Origin: Amycolatopsis iheyensis | GTDB taxonomy: Bacteria > Actinomycetota > Actinomycetes > Mycobacteriales > Pseudonocardiaceae | Assembly: GCF_024703995.1 (NCBI RefSeq) | Contig: NZ_JAMXQV010000017.1 | Coordinates: 1-64,000 of the forward strand | Direction of reading: 5' to 3' | Length of the DNA stretch: 64,000 nt | Part shown: positions 57,205 through 64,000 of the stretch, piece by piece | How the letters are laid out: each line of letters opens with the position of its first letter | Numbering within the stretch: the stretch's first letter is position 1 | Position numbers and translations under genes: made by a program | The notes under the pieces: generated by a model | Told to the model about the DNA's origin: nothing | What the model saw: the letters and a program-made list of their open reading frames with translations, nothing else | The model's database searches: none

Positions 57205-58343
57205 TCGGCGAGCCCGCCGTCGTCGTGGCGCCACACCGGCGACCGCCAGGCGTGCCCGACCTCGTCGGCCCGGCGGACGGCTGCTTCGTCGACCTCGATG
57301 CCGAGCCCGGGGCCGAGCGGCCGGGCCGCGTAGCCGTCCCGGAACGCGAACACCGACGGGTCCACGAGGTACTGGTGCTCCTGGCCCTCGTGGTAGTGCA
57401 TGCCGACGCTCTGTTCCTGGATCAGGAAGTTCGGCGTCGCGAACGCGACCTGCATCGACGCGGCCAGCGAGATCGGCCCGAGCGGGCAGTGCGGCGCCAG
57501 CGCGGCGCCGTACATCTCGGCCAGCGCGCCGATCCGCCGCAGCTCGGAGATGCCACCGGCGTGCGACGGGTCGGGCTGGACCACCGCGACTCCGGCGTCG
57601 AGCACCGGCTTGAACTCCCAACGCGAGTAGAGCCGCTCACCGACCGCGATCGGCACGGTGGACGCCTCGACGACCTTGCGCAGCGCGTCGCCCTGCGTCT
57701 CCGGCAGCACCGGTTCCTCGACGAACATCGGCTGGACGTCTTCGAGCAGCTTCACCAGCCGCCGCGCCATCGCGGGCGAGACGCGGCCGTGGAAGTCGAT
57801 CGCGAGGTCGCGGTGCGGGCCGAGGACCTCCCGCGCCTCCCACGCGCGCGCCACCGCGGCGTCGGCCTCCGCCGGCGACGCGATCGCGGTCAGCGGGCCG
57901 GCGACGTTCATCTTCACCGCGGTGAACCCGGCCTCGACCTGCGCGGACACGGCTTCGCGGATGCCGGCCGGGCGGTCGCCGCCGACCCAGCTGTAGACGC
58001 GGACGCGGTCGCGGACCGGGCCGCCGAGCAGCTCGTGCACCGGCGCGTCGCGCACCTTGCCGGCGATGTCCCACAGCGCGTGGTCGAACCCGGCCAGCGC
58101 GCTCGAGAGCACCGGGCCGCCGCGGTAGAAGCCGCCGCGGCGCAGCACCTGCCAGTGGTCCTCGATGCGCAGCGGGTCCTGGCCGATCAGCAGCTCGGCC
58201 AGCTCGTGCACGGCCGCGCGCACGGTCTCCGCGCGGCCCTCGACCACGGGCTCGCCCCAGCCGCTGACACCCTCGTCCGTGCTGACCTTGAGGAACAGCC
58301 AGCGCGGCGCGACCAGAAACGTTTCAACTCCGGTGATCTTCAC
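57198..58343 (-). CDS. dgoD: D-galactonate dehydratase
   Basis: Dehydrates D-galactonate to 2-keto-3-deoxygalactonate (enolase superfamily). The 381-residue protein has DLAIDFHGRVSPAMARRLVK with the first metal Asp and catalytic His, FVEEPVLPE, VGERLYSRWEF with further acidic ligands, and LAPHCPLGPISLAASMQVAF with the second His. These are DgoD-specific within the superfamily. GTG 58343 start. It belongs to a minus-strand operon of GH27, SDR, dgoD and DUF4380. Confidence 0.92.
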   Translation of the reverse strand: MKITGVETFLVAPRWLFLKVSTDEGVSGWGEPVVEGRAETVRAAVHELAELLIGQDPLRIEDHWQVLRRGGFYRGGPVLSSALAGFDHALWDIAGKVRDAPVHELLGGPVRDRVRVYSWVGGDRPAGIREAVSAQVEAGFTAVKMNVAGPLTAIASPAEADAAVARAWEAREVLGPHRDLAIDFHGRVSPAMARRLVKLLEDVQPMFVEEPVLPETQGDALRKVVEASTVPIAVGERLYSRWEFKPVLDAGVAVVQPDPSHAGGISELRRIGALAEMYGAALAPHCPLGPISLAASMQVAFATPNFLIQEQSVGMHYHEGQEHQYLVDPSVFAFRDGYAARPLGPGLGIEVDEAAVRRADEVGHAWRSPVWRHDDGGLAEW

Positions 58344-58357
58344 CCGTTGTCCCCCAT

Positions 58358-59041
58358 CTACGCGGAATCCTTGGCGGCGGACCAGCCGCCGTCGACGGTC
58401 AGCTCGGCCCCGGTGACGAACGACGCGGCGGCCGAGAGCAGGAACGCGATCACGTTCGCCACCTCGGCCGGGTCGCCGAGCCGGCCCACCGGCGTCGCCT
58501 GGGCGCTGCGCTCGCGGTCTTCCGCCGAGATGCGGTTCCAGGCCTCGGTGCGCACCGGCCCCGGCAGCACGGAGTTGACCCGCACCTCGGGCGCGTATTC
58601 CACGGCGAGCTGCCGGGCCAGCGCGACCAGCGCGCCCTTGCTCGCGGCGTACGCGGGGTGCCCCGGCAGCCCGAAGTGCGCGTGCACCGAGGAGACCAGC
58701 ACGACCGCGCCGCCCTTTTTCCGCAGCGACGGCAGGCAGGCCTTCAGGGCGAGGTAGGTGCCGGTCAGGTTGACGTCGAGCTGGCGTTCCCACTCGGCGC
58801 GGCCGATCTCGTGCAGCGGCCCGGTGCTCGGCACGTAGGCGTTGCTGACCAGGGCGTCCACCTCGCCGATGTCCGCCCAGGTCGCTTCGTCGGTGACGCT
58901 GCCCCGGATCGGGACGACGCCGTCGGGGAGTTCGGCGATGTCCACGCCCAGCACGCGATAGCCGTCTTCGAGCAGCTTGCGGGCCGTCGCCAGCCCGATC
59001 CCGGACGCCGCTCCGGTCACCACCGCGGTACGCGTGGACAT
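58358..59041 (-). CDS. SDR-family oxidoreductase, candidate sugar dehydrogenase
   Basis: A 227-residue short-chain dehydrogenase with VVTGAASGIGLATARKL (Rossmann TGxxxGxG), a shortened NAG-like motif (LVSNAYVPSTG), the catalytic Ser of LVSSVHAHFG, and YAASKGALVALAR (YxxxK). Its place between alpha-galactosidase and dgoD suggests oxidation of D-galactose to galactonolactone, by analogy with other galactose dehydrogenases; substrate is inferred. ATG 59041. Confidence 0.82.
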   Translation of the reverse strand: MSTRTAVVTGAASGIGLATARKLLEDGYRVLGVDIAELPDGVVPIRGSVTDEATWADIGEVDALVSNAYVPSTGPLHEIGRAEWERQLDVNLTGTYLALKACLPSLRKKGGAVVLVSSVHAHFGLPGHPAYAASKGALVALARQLAVEYAPEVRVNSVLPGPVRTEAWNRISAEDRERSAQATPVGRLGDPAEVANVIAFLLSAAASFVTGAELTVDGGWSAAKDSA

Positions 59042-59055
59042 CGCCTCTCCCGTTC

Positions 59056-61101
59056 CTAGAACTTGGCTACGTGGACATGGTCGTCCGGCCCGCGGGCGGC
59101 GAACCACAGCGACGCGCCGTCGGATGCCGCGCCCAGGGTTCCCACGATGCTCCCGCTCGGGTACTCCGGCCGTTTGAACCAGCCGGCCCACGAGCCGGAC
59201 CAGTCGTTGGCCCACAGCGAGTAGTCGCTCGCGGACGCGGTGAGCGCGACCTTCGCACCGACCGCGACGAGCGTCGGGCTGCTGCTGACCGTGCCGCCGA
59301 TGCCGGTCCAGTCCGACCAGGTGTCGCCGGTCTTCGTGCGGGCCCAGACGCTGTCGTCGGCGGTGCGGACCGCGACGACCGTGCCGCTGGTCGACGTCGC
59401 CGCGCCGGGCCGGCCGTAGATCGGCTGGCCGCCGGGCGCGCCGAGACCGGACCACTGACCGGCACTGGTCCGCTGCCAGACCTGGCCGTCACTGCCGCGG
59501 ACGAAGACCGTGCCGTCGGCGGTGACGGACGGTGAGTCGGTCAGCGTGCCGCCGAGCCGCTTCCAGTCACCCCAGCGCTTGGCGTAACTGCGCTGGTAGA
59601 GCGCGTTGTCGAGGCCGCGGACGTAGACGTCGACGCCGCGCGCGGTGGCGACCGCGGCGGGCTGGCCGAGGAACTTGCCGCCGACCTGACGCGGCCCGTC
59701 GAGGCCGGTCTGCTGCAGGTTTCCGGCGCGGTCGCGGACGAACGTCACCGTCTTGCCGCCGGCGCGGACGATCGCCGGGCTGGCGGACGCCGTCCCGCCG
59801 AGGTCGTCACCCGGGACGAGGTCGGTGCCGTGCAGGCGCAGGAACGCCGTGCCGTGCGCGGGAACCGTGACCGTGTACGAACCGCTCGCGCTGCCGCGGT
59901 CGGCGCGGGCGCGGAGGTCGCGAATGGACACTCGGCCCTTGAGCCCGGCGTCGGCGAAGTTCAGCGTCATCTGCGTCGCCGTCTCGCCGCGGTTGAGCAG
60001 CACGACCGCGCGGTCGCCGTCCCGGTCGAGGACCTTGCTGTAGGTGTCGGTGCTGCCGTTGGTGGCGACGCGGACGCCCTGGGTGCCGAGCCGGTCCTGG
60101 TTGACGCCCACGATTTCCGGGTTCTTCAGCGTCTTGAGCATCGACGCCGGGAGCGTGCGCGGGTCGGAGCCGAGGATCAGCGGGGAGGCCATCTCCGCCC
60201 ACATGACGAACTGGGTGGTCGACTCCTCCTCGTTCAGCTCGTAGGTGCCCTGCTCGGTCTTGCGCATCGGGATGAGGTAGTCGGGGTCGTTGTAGTGGCC
60301 CGGCCCGTTCGCCTCGGGGTGCGCGGCGTTGGCGTCCATGTTGCGCAGGACGTCCTTCCAGATGCCCTCGTACGGCGTGCCGAACGCGATGTCGGTGCTG
60401 GTGCGCCACGAGTCGGCGACGAGCGGGCCGTAGCTGTAGGCGATGCCGGCGACCTGGTCCGGGCCGTGCGGGGTGCCCCACTCGTCGGTGACGGGGTTGC
60501 AGACGTTGAGGACCATCGGGCGCCCGGCCTTCGCCAGAGCCTTGCTGAACTGCGTGAACGCCTCGGCGGGCTTGAGGTTCTGGGCGATGCCGCAGAGGAA
60601 GTCGACCTTGACGGCGTCGAACTTCCAGCTCGCGAACCGCTTGGTGTCCTGCTCGTAGTAGCCGCCGGAGCCGGCCGCGCAGTTCTTGCCGTCGGAGGCG
60701 CCCGCGTCGGTGTAGATGCCGGCCTTCAGGCCCTTGCCGTGCAGGTAGTTGACCAAAGTGGACAGTCCACTCGGGAACTTCGCGCTGTCCTCGTGGAGGT
60801 TGCCCTGCGCGTCGCGGGGATCGGGGGCGGTCCAGCCGCCGTCGATCCAGACGTAGCGGTAGCCGGCGTCGCGCAAGCCGCTGGAGACGAGGAAGTCCGC
60901 GACGGACTTCACCGACGCCTCACTCGGCGCGCCGAGGCCGTAGTAGGTGTTCCAGCCCATGTACGGGGTCTTCGCGACCCCGCTGTCGTAGTAGTCGGGA
61001 GCGCCTTGGTCCACGGCCGGGGTTGCTTGAGCCGGGATCGCTACGGCGGTCAGCGCGGCGGCTGCCGCTGCTACGACCGCTAGGGATCTCTTCAGGAGCA
61101 T
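59056..61101 (-). CDS. Secreted GH27 alpha-galactosidase with beta-propeller-like C-terminus
   Basis: Hydrolyses alpha-galactosides outside the cell. The 681-residue protein has a signal peptide (SLAVVAAAAAALTAVAIPAQ) and a GH27 catalytic domain from TPYMGWNTYYGLGAPSEASV. This includes YVWIDGGWTAPDP, the nucleophile Asp in FDAVKVDFLCG and the acid/base Asp in WRTSTDIAFG. A beta-sandwich and a lectin-like domain of repeated WGDWKRLGG / GxxWQR units follow from about residue 440. ATG 61101; GTG 61113 has the closer ribosome site and would add four residues. First gene of the galactonate operon. Confidence 0.9.
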   Translation of the reverse strand: MLLKRSLAVVAAAAAALTAVAIPAQATPAVDQGAPDYYDSGVAKTPYMGWNTYYGLGAPSEASVKSVADFLVSSGLRDAGYRYVWIDGGWTAPDPRDAQGNLHEDSAKFPSGLSTLVNYLHGKGLKAGIYTDAGASDGKNCAAGSGGYYEQDTKRFASWKFDAVKVDFLCGIAQNLKPAEAFTQFSKALAKAGRPMVLNVCNPVTDEWGTPHGPDQVAGIAYSYGPLVADSWRTSTDIAFGTPYEGIWKDVLRNMDANAAHPEANGPGHYNDPDYLIPMRKTEQGTYELNEEESTTQFVMWAEMASPLILGSDPRTLPASMLKTLKNPEIVGVNQDRLGTQGVRVATNGSTDTYSKVLDRDGDRAVVLLNRGETATQMTLNFADAGLKGRVSIRDLRARADRGSASGSYTVTVPAHGTAFLRLHGTDLVPGDDLGGTASASPAIVRAGGKTVTFVRDRAGNLQQTGLDGPRQVGGKFLGQPAAVATARGVDVYVRGLDNALYQRSYAKRWGDWKRLGGTLTDSPSVTADGTVFVRGSDGQVWQRTSAGQWSGLGAPGGQPIYGRPGAATSTSGTVVAVRTADDSVWARTKTGDTWSDWTGIGGTVSSSPTLVAVGAKVALTASASDYSLWANDWSGSWAGWFKRPEYPSGSIVGTLGAASDGASLWFAARGPDDHVHVAKF

Positions 61102-61185
61102 GTTGCCGGACACCCTTCTCCAGTGAAACAGCGTCGAGCGAGCCGGGGAGCAGCATGCCGGGGCGTCTCGGCTGCCGTCAAGAAT

Positions 61186-61204
61186 AAATCCTAAATTAAG
61201 ATTT
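61186..61204. promoter_or_regulatory. AT-rich 19-bp dyad between the divergent galactonate genes
   Basis: AAATCCTAAATTAAGATTT (61186-61204) is symmetric around its centre apart from one mismatched pair. It lies in the 122-base gap between the GH27 start (61101) and the aldolase start (61224). The dyad stands out as AT-rich in this genome and is the likely operator for a repressor of the whole locus, probably GntR- or IclR-type (inference). No regulator gene is present in the window. Confidence 0.6.
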
Positions 61205-61211
61205 CACGGGG

Positions 61212-61226
61212 TATGCTCGGCCGATG
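61212..61226 (+). promoter_or_regulatory. Probable leaderless -10 for the aldolase gene
   Basis: TATGCT (61212-61217) fits TAnnnT and ends 6 bases before the ATG at 61224, so transcription probably starts at the start codon. The 19-bp dyad covers the -35 region, which would allow repression by occlusion. Confidence 0.5.
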
Positions 61227-61841
61227 AGCTATCGCTGGGAGATCACCGCGAACGCCCTGCGCCAGGGCGTCGTCGGGATCGTGCGCACCCACGACGCGGA
61301 GTCGGCGGTGTCCGCCGCGCGTGCCGCGCTCGAGGCCGGGTTGCGCTCGATCGAACTGCCGCTGACGAACCCGGGCGCGCTCGACGCCATCTCCGGGCTC
61401 GCCGCGGCCTACCCGGACGCGACCATCGGCGCCGGCACCGTGCTCGACGAGGCTTCCGCGGTGCTCGCGATCCGGGCGGGCGCGCGGTTCCTCGTGTCGC
61501 CGTCGGTGGGCGCCGCCGTCATCCGTACCGCTCACCGGTACGGCGCCGCTGCCTTCCCCGGCGCGGGGTCGGTCACCGAAATCGTGCGCGCGCTCGAAGA
61601 AGGTGCGGACGCGGTCAAGGTTTTCCCCGCGTCCGCGCTCGGTCCGTCCTGGGTGAAGGACGTGCGGGCGGCGCTGCCGCAGGCGCCGTTGGTGCCCACC
61701 GGCGGCATCGGGCCGGCGGACGTGCCAGGCTGGCTGGCGGCGGGCGCGGTGGCGTGCGGGGTCGGCTCGGCGCTGACCCGCGGCACCACCGCGGAAATCT
61801 CCGCCCGGGTCGAGACGCTGTTGAGGAGCGCGCATGGCTGA
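61224..61841 (+). CDS. 2-keto-3-deoxy-6-phosphogalactonate/gluconate aldolase
   Basis: Cleaves the 6-phospho-2-keto-3-deoxy sugar acid to pyruvate and glyceraldehyde 3-phosphate. The 205-residue Schiff-base aldolase has LRSIELPLTNPGALDAI with the conserved Glu, IGAGTVLDEASA, and GADAVKVFPASALGP with the catalytic Lys. Its neighbours (DgoD, alpha-galactosidases) make galactonate-derived substrate likely; the Eda/DgoA fold alone does not fix this. Overlaps the lactonase gene by 8 bases. Confidence 0.9.
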   Translation: MSYRWEITANALRQGVVGIVRTHDAESAVSAARAALEAGLRSIELPLTNPGALDAISGLAAAYPDATIGAGTVLDEASAVLAIRAGARFLVSPSVGAAVIRTAHRYGAAAFPGAGSVTEIVRALEEGADAVKVFPASALGPSWVKDVRAALPQAPLVPTGGIGPADVPGWLAAGAVACGVGSALTRGTTAEISARVETLLRSAHG

Positions 61842-62832
61842 GCTGGTCTTCGTCGGGTGCTACACCGGCGACGCCGGGAACGGCACGGGGATCACGACGT
61901 TCTCGCGGTCGGCTTCCGGTTCGTTGACGGAAGTGACTTCGCTGCCGCTGGAGTGCCCTTCGTGGCTGGTGAAGCACCCGACGTTGCCGGTGCTGTACGC
62001 GGTGAACGAGACCGCTTCGGGCGCGGTCACGGCGTTGTCGATCGCACCGTCGGGTTCGCTTTCGGTCCTGGGCACGCTGGAGACGGGCGGCGCGCACCCG
62101 TGCCACCTGGCGGTGACACCGGACGGCCGGTTCCTGCTGTGCGCCAACTACACCGGCGGCAGCCTGGCGGTGTTCTCGCTGGCTCCTGACGGCGCTTTGC
62201 TTTCGCGGACCGCGCTGGCGCAGCACCACGGGAACGGTCCGGTGTCCGACCGCCAGGAGGCCGCGCACGTCCACATGGCGGTGCCCGGCCCCGGCATCGT
62301 GAGCGCGGTCGACCTGGGCACGGACGAAATCCGCAGCTACACGCTGTCCGCGTCGGGTGATCTCTCGCTGCCGGCGGTGTCGTCCCTGCCCGCGGGCACC
62401 GGCCCGAGGCAGCTCGTGCGCCGCCCGGGCACGGACCTGGCGTACGTGGTCGGCGAGCTGGCCGGGACCGTGGTGACGGTCCGCGAGACTTCGCCGGGCG
62501 CGTTCGACGTGGTGGCGGTGACCGCGTCGACGTTGTCTTCGGTGACGCCCAACCTGGTGGCCCACCTGGAACTGGCGGACACGCGGATGTACGTGTCGAA
62601 CCGCGGCCCGGACTGCGTGACGGAGTTCGCGCTCGACGAGGCCTTGGCCGTCGCCGACCAGTCCTGCGGCGCGAACCCGCGCCACTTCGCCCTGGTGGAC
62701 GGGACGTGTTACGTCGCGGCGCAGTCGGCGGACGCGATCACGGCGTTCACGCTGACGGCGTCGGGCGAGGCGGACCTGAAGCACTACCCGACGGGCTCGC
62801 CGACGTTCGTGCTCCCGGTGTCCCTGCCCTAG
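61834..62832 (+). CDS. Lactonase-family (6-phosphogluconolactonase-like) beta-propeller protein
   Basis: A 332-residue seven-bladed propeller of the Pgl/YbhE lactonase family, shown by the repeats SWLVKHPTLPVLYAVNE, HLAVTPDGRFLLCANYTGG and FALVDGTCYVAAQ, with conserved His/Glu positions. In this locus it probably opens galactonolactone to galactonate, feeding DgoD. It has no signal peptide. Coupled to the aldolase by the 8-base overlap. ATG 61834. Confidence 0.82.
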   Translation: MAELVFVGCYTGDAGNGTGITTFSRSASGSLTEVTSLPLECPSWLVKHPTLPVLYAVNETASGAVTALSIAPSGSLSVLGTLETGGAHPCHLAVTPDGRFLLCANYTGGSLAVFSLAPDGALLSRTALAQHHGNGPVSDRQEAAHVHMAVPGPGIVSAVDLGTDEIRSYTLSASGDLSLPAVSSLPAGTGPRQLVRRPGTDLAYVVGELAGTVVTVRETSPGAFDVVAVTASTLSSVTPNLVAHLELADTRMYVSNRGPDCVTEFALDEALAVADQSCGANPRHFALVDGTCYVAAQSADAITAFTLTASGEADLKHYPTGSPTFVLPVSLP

Positions 62833-63263
62833 GTCACCGGGCAGCTGTCCGGCGGCCGGTGCCGGTCGGCTTCCCGCCGGAGCTCGGGCCACTGGGTGAG
62901 CGCGGCCCGACGCGCCCGGACGTGCGCCGCGACCGCGCAGCAGACCGAAACCCCGTCGGCCAGCGGATAGTCGCTGGAGGGGCCGAACTCCATGGCGTAG
63001 GTGAGCAGGTCGGCGGCGATGACCCGGACGACCGGGTGCCCGTGCTCGACGATGTCCAGCAGCGCGGGTGCCGCGTACGCCGCCGCCGGGTAGAGGGTGC
63101 CGCTGTGTTCGTGGAGCACGCCGGAGTTGAAGAGCACCGAGCTGGGCGACGACGCTTCGCGCACCGACGTCGCGGCGGCGAGGTCGCGCAACGCGGGCCC
63201 GACGGTGTCCGGGTCGTACCAGCCGGCCGGCCCGGGAACGGCGTGCCAATCCACTTCGGCCAT
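62829..63263 (-). CDS. Hypothetical HEAT-like helical protein
   Basis: A 144-residue soluble protein. GWYDPDTVGPALRDLAAATS, YAAPALLDIVEHGHPVVRVI and ALTQWPELRREADRHRPP suggest helical repeats of HEAT type, as seen in small actinobacterial unknowns. No catalytic motif is seen. ATG 63263 follows GGGGGAGG. It is convergent with the lactonase gene (4-base overlap). Confidence 0.6.
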   Translation of the reverse strand: MAEVDWHAVPGPAGWYDPDTVGPALRDLAAATSVREASSPSSVLFNSGVLHEHSGTLYPAAAYAAPALLDIVEHGHPVVRVIAADLLTYAMEFGPSSDYPLADGVSVCCAVAAHVRARRAALTQWPELRREADRHRPPDSCPVT

Positions 63264-63323
63264 CGGAACCTCCCCCTCGTGGTCCACGTATAGCGCGATC
63301 CCGGGCGGGCGGCAAGGTCCCGG

Positions 63324-64000
63324 CTATGCCCGGCGGAGCACGATCACGTCCGCGTCGTGGGCAGCCGTCCAGTCGAACGGCAGGCCCGCGTGCTTCAGAT
63401 GCGCCCCCGAGTACCGAGCCCCCGCCGCATCCACATAGGACGCCTCCGGGCACACGTCGAGCCGCACCCTGGACGACCGTCCTGGCGTCAGCGGCGCACC
63501 CGTCAACGCCCCCGTGCTCCACGCCAGCACGACCACCGTGTCGCCGTCCTCGGACGTGTACTGCGTCGCGGCCGTCGGCTCCGACGGGCCGGCCAGCACC
63601 CGGGCCACGCCGTGGTGGATCACGTCCCGGATCGACTTGTACACCTCGATCAGCGACGCCGCCTCGGCGTGCTGTTCAGGAGTCCACCGCGAAAGGTCCG
63701 CGCCGATCCCCAGCACCCCCGCCATCGCCGTCACGAACCGGAACCGCAACGACCGGGGCCGTGGATCGAAGACACCCGGCGCGTCCGTCACCCACGAGCT
63801 CATCAGGTGCGGCGCGTGCATCAGCAGGAACCCGTCCTGGATCGCGAGGCGGTCCAGCGGGCCGGTGTTGTCGCTCGGCCACACGACATCCGCGCGAGCC
63901 ACCGTCGCCAGGTCCGTCCGGCCGCCGCCGCCCGCGCACGCCTCGATCGTGACGTGCGGGTGTGCCTCACGCAGGTGGTCCAGCACCGACAGGTAGCCCG
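63324..64000 (-). CDS. GH36-type alpha-galactosidase, C-terminal part (5' end outside window)
   Basis: The reading frame runs from the right edge to the stop at 63324, at least 225 residues. It contains the GH36 end of the catalytic barrel: TIEACAGGGGRTDLATVARA, then WPSDNTGPLDRLAIQDG, with the acid/base Asp in SDNT, and a C-terminal beta-sandwich (DTVVVLAWSTGAL, VRLDVCPEASYVDAAGARYS). The nucleophile region lies beyond base 64000. It has no visible signal region and may act on imported oligosaccharides. Confidence 0.85.
   Translation of the reverse strand, partial: GYLSVLDHLREAHPHVTIEACAGGGGRTDLATVARADVVWPSDNTGPLDRLAIQDGFLLMHAPHLMSSWVTDAPGVFDPRPRSLRFRFVTAMAGVLGIGADLSRWTPEQHAEAASLIEVYKSIRDVIHHGVARVLAGPSEPTAATQYTSEDGDTVVVLAWSTGALTGAPLTPGRSSRVRLDVCPEASYVDAAGARYSGAHLKHAGLPFDWTAAHDADVIVLRRA

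Noticed and set aside
1..64000. tRNA, rRNA or CRISPR features
   Set aside because: No cloverleaf with a T-loop GTTCGA and acceptor pairing, no rRNA-like blocks, and no regularly spaced repeats with unique spacers were seen on reading; short or degenerate RNAs could still be missed.

Overview
The window is very GC-rich, densely coding DNA from an actinomycete. Inference: order Pseudonocardiales, close to Amycolatopsis. The reasons are an RsiG-type developmental anti-sigma factor, a DUF3073 protein, an XRE/DUF397 pair, SCO2322-like and type VII secretion-associated proteins, frequent GTG starts with 4-base stop/start overlaps, and GC-rich codon use throughout. There is no rRNA, tRNA, CRISPR array, phage region or biosynthetic gene cluster. 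The only mobile DNA is the tail of an IS30-type transposase at the left edge, lying against the 3' end of a MerR gene.

Layout. 1-4.7 kb: IS30 remnant, MerR regulator with a dyad operator and a drug-type MFS exporter, a 32-residue membrane peptide, nitrobindin, PxpB/PxpC, and a ParB/sulfiredoxin-like orphan. 4.6-10.5 kb: PabC, divergent YgfZ, RsiG, asparaginase II, a conserved unknown, DUF3073 and 3-hydroxybutyryl-CoA dehydrogenase. 10.5-16.2 kb: a secreted alpha/beta hydrolase and an ECF-type transporter operon (SCO2322-like surface protein, EcfT, fused EcfA1A2, a repeat tract, S component). 16.2-19.4 kb: Gfo/Idh oxidoreductase, VanZ, a GNAT enzyme behind a structured leader, ArfB. 19.4-25.2 kb: purM-purF, the DUF397/XRE/methyltransferase cluster with palindromic operators, and an SCP-like protein. 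25.3-30.1 kb: T7SS-associated protein, two tandem GH25 lysozymes and two envelope proteins. 30.2-39.3 kb: purL, purS and purQ, interrupted by a heterodimeric ABC exporter, a PPOX protein and a GMC oxidoreductase. 39.3-47 kb: aldehyde dehydrogenase, MFS/ArsR, tyrosine phosphatase, MBL hydrolase, TetR/DUF2306, a deacetylase-like protein and an FMN reductase. 47-55 kb: purC, SAM hydroxide adenosyltransferase, MOSC protein, a polar amino-acid ABC importer with three binding-protein genes (one decayed), purB. 55-64 kb: secreted amidase and a galactoside/galactonate locus.

How the genes work together. Six loci of de novo purine synthesis are dispersed here (purM-purF, purL, purS-purQ, purC, purB). 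The right end encodes an oxidative galactose route: secreted GH27 and GH36 alpha-galactosidases, a candidate sugar dehydrogenase (SDR), a lactonase, galactonate dehydratase (DgoD) and a KDPGal/KDPG aldolase. Its divergent promoters share a 19-bp AT-rich dyad. The kinase and regulator expected for this pathway are not in the window.

Most notable observations: a dispersed element that begins at the stop codons of four unrelated genes; a structured, uORF-bearing leader before the GNAT gene; an ABC exporter whose two halves carry complementary losses, so that only one ATP site can be canonical; purC without its expected stop codon and running 131 bp into the next gene; and an RsiG homologue with a substituted residue in one c-di-GMP motif.
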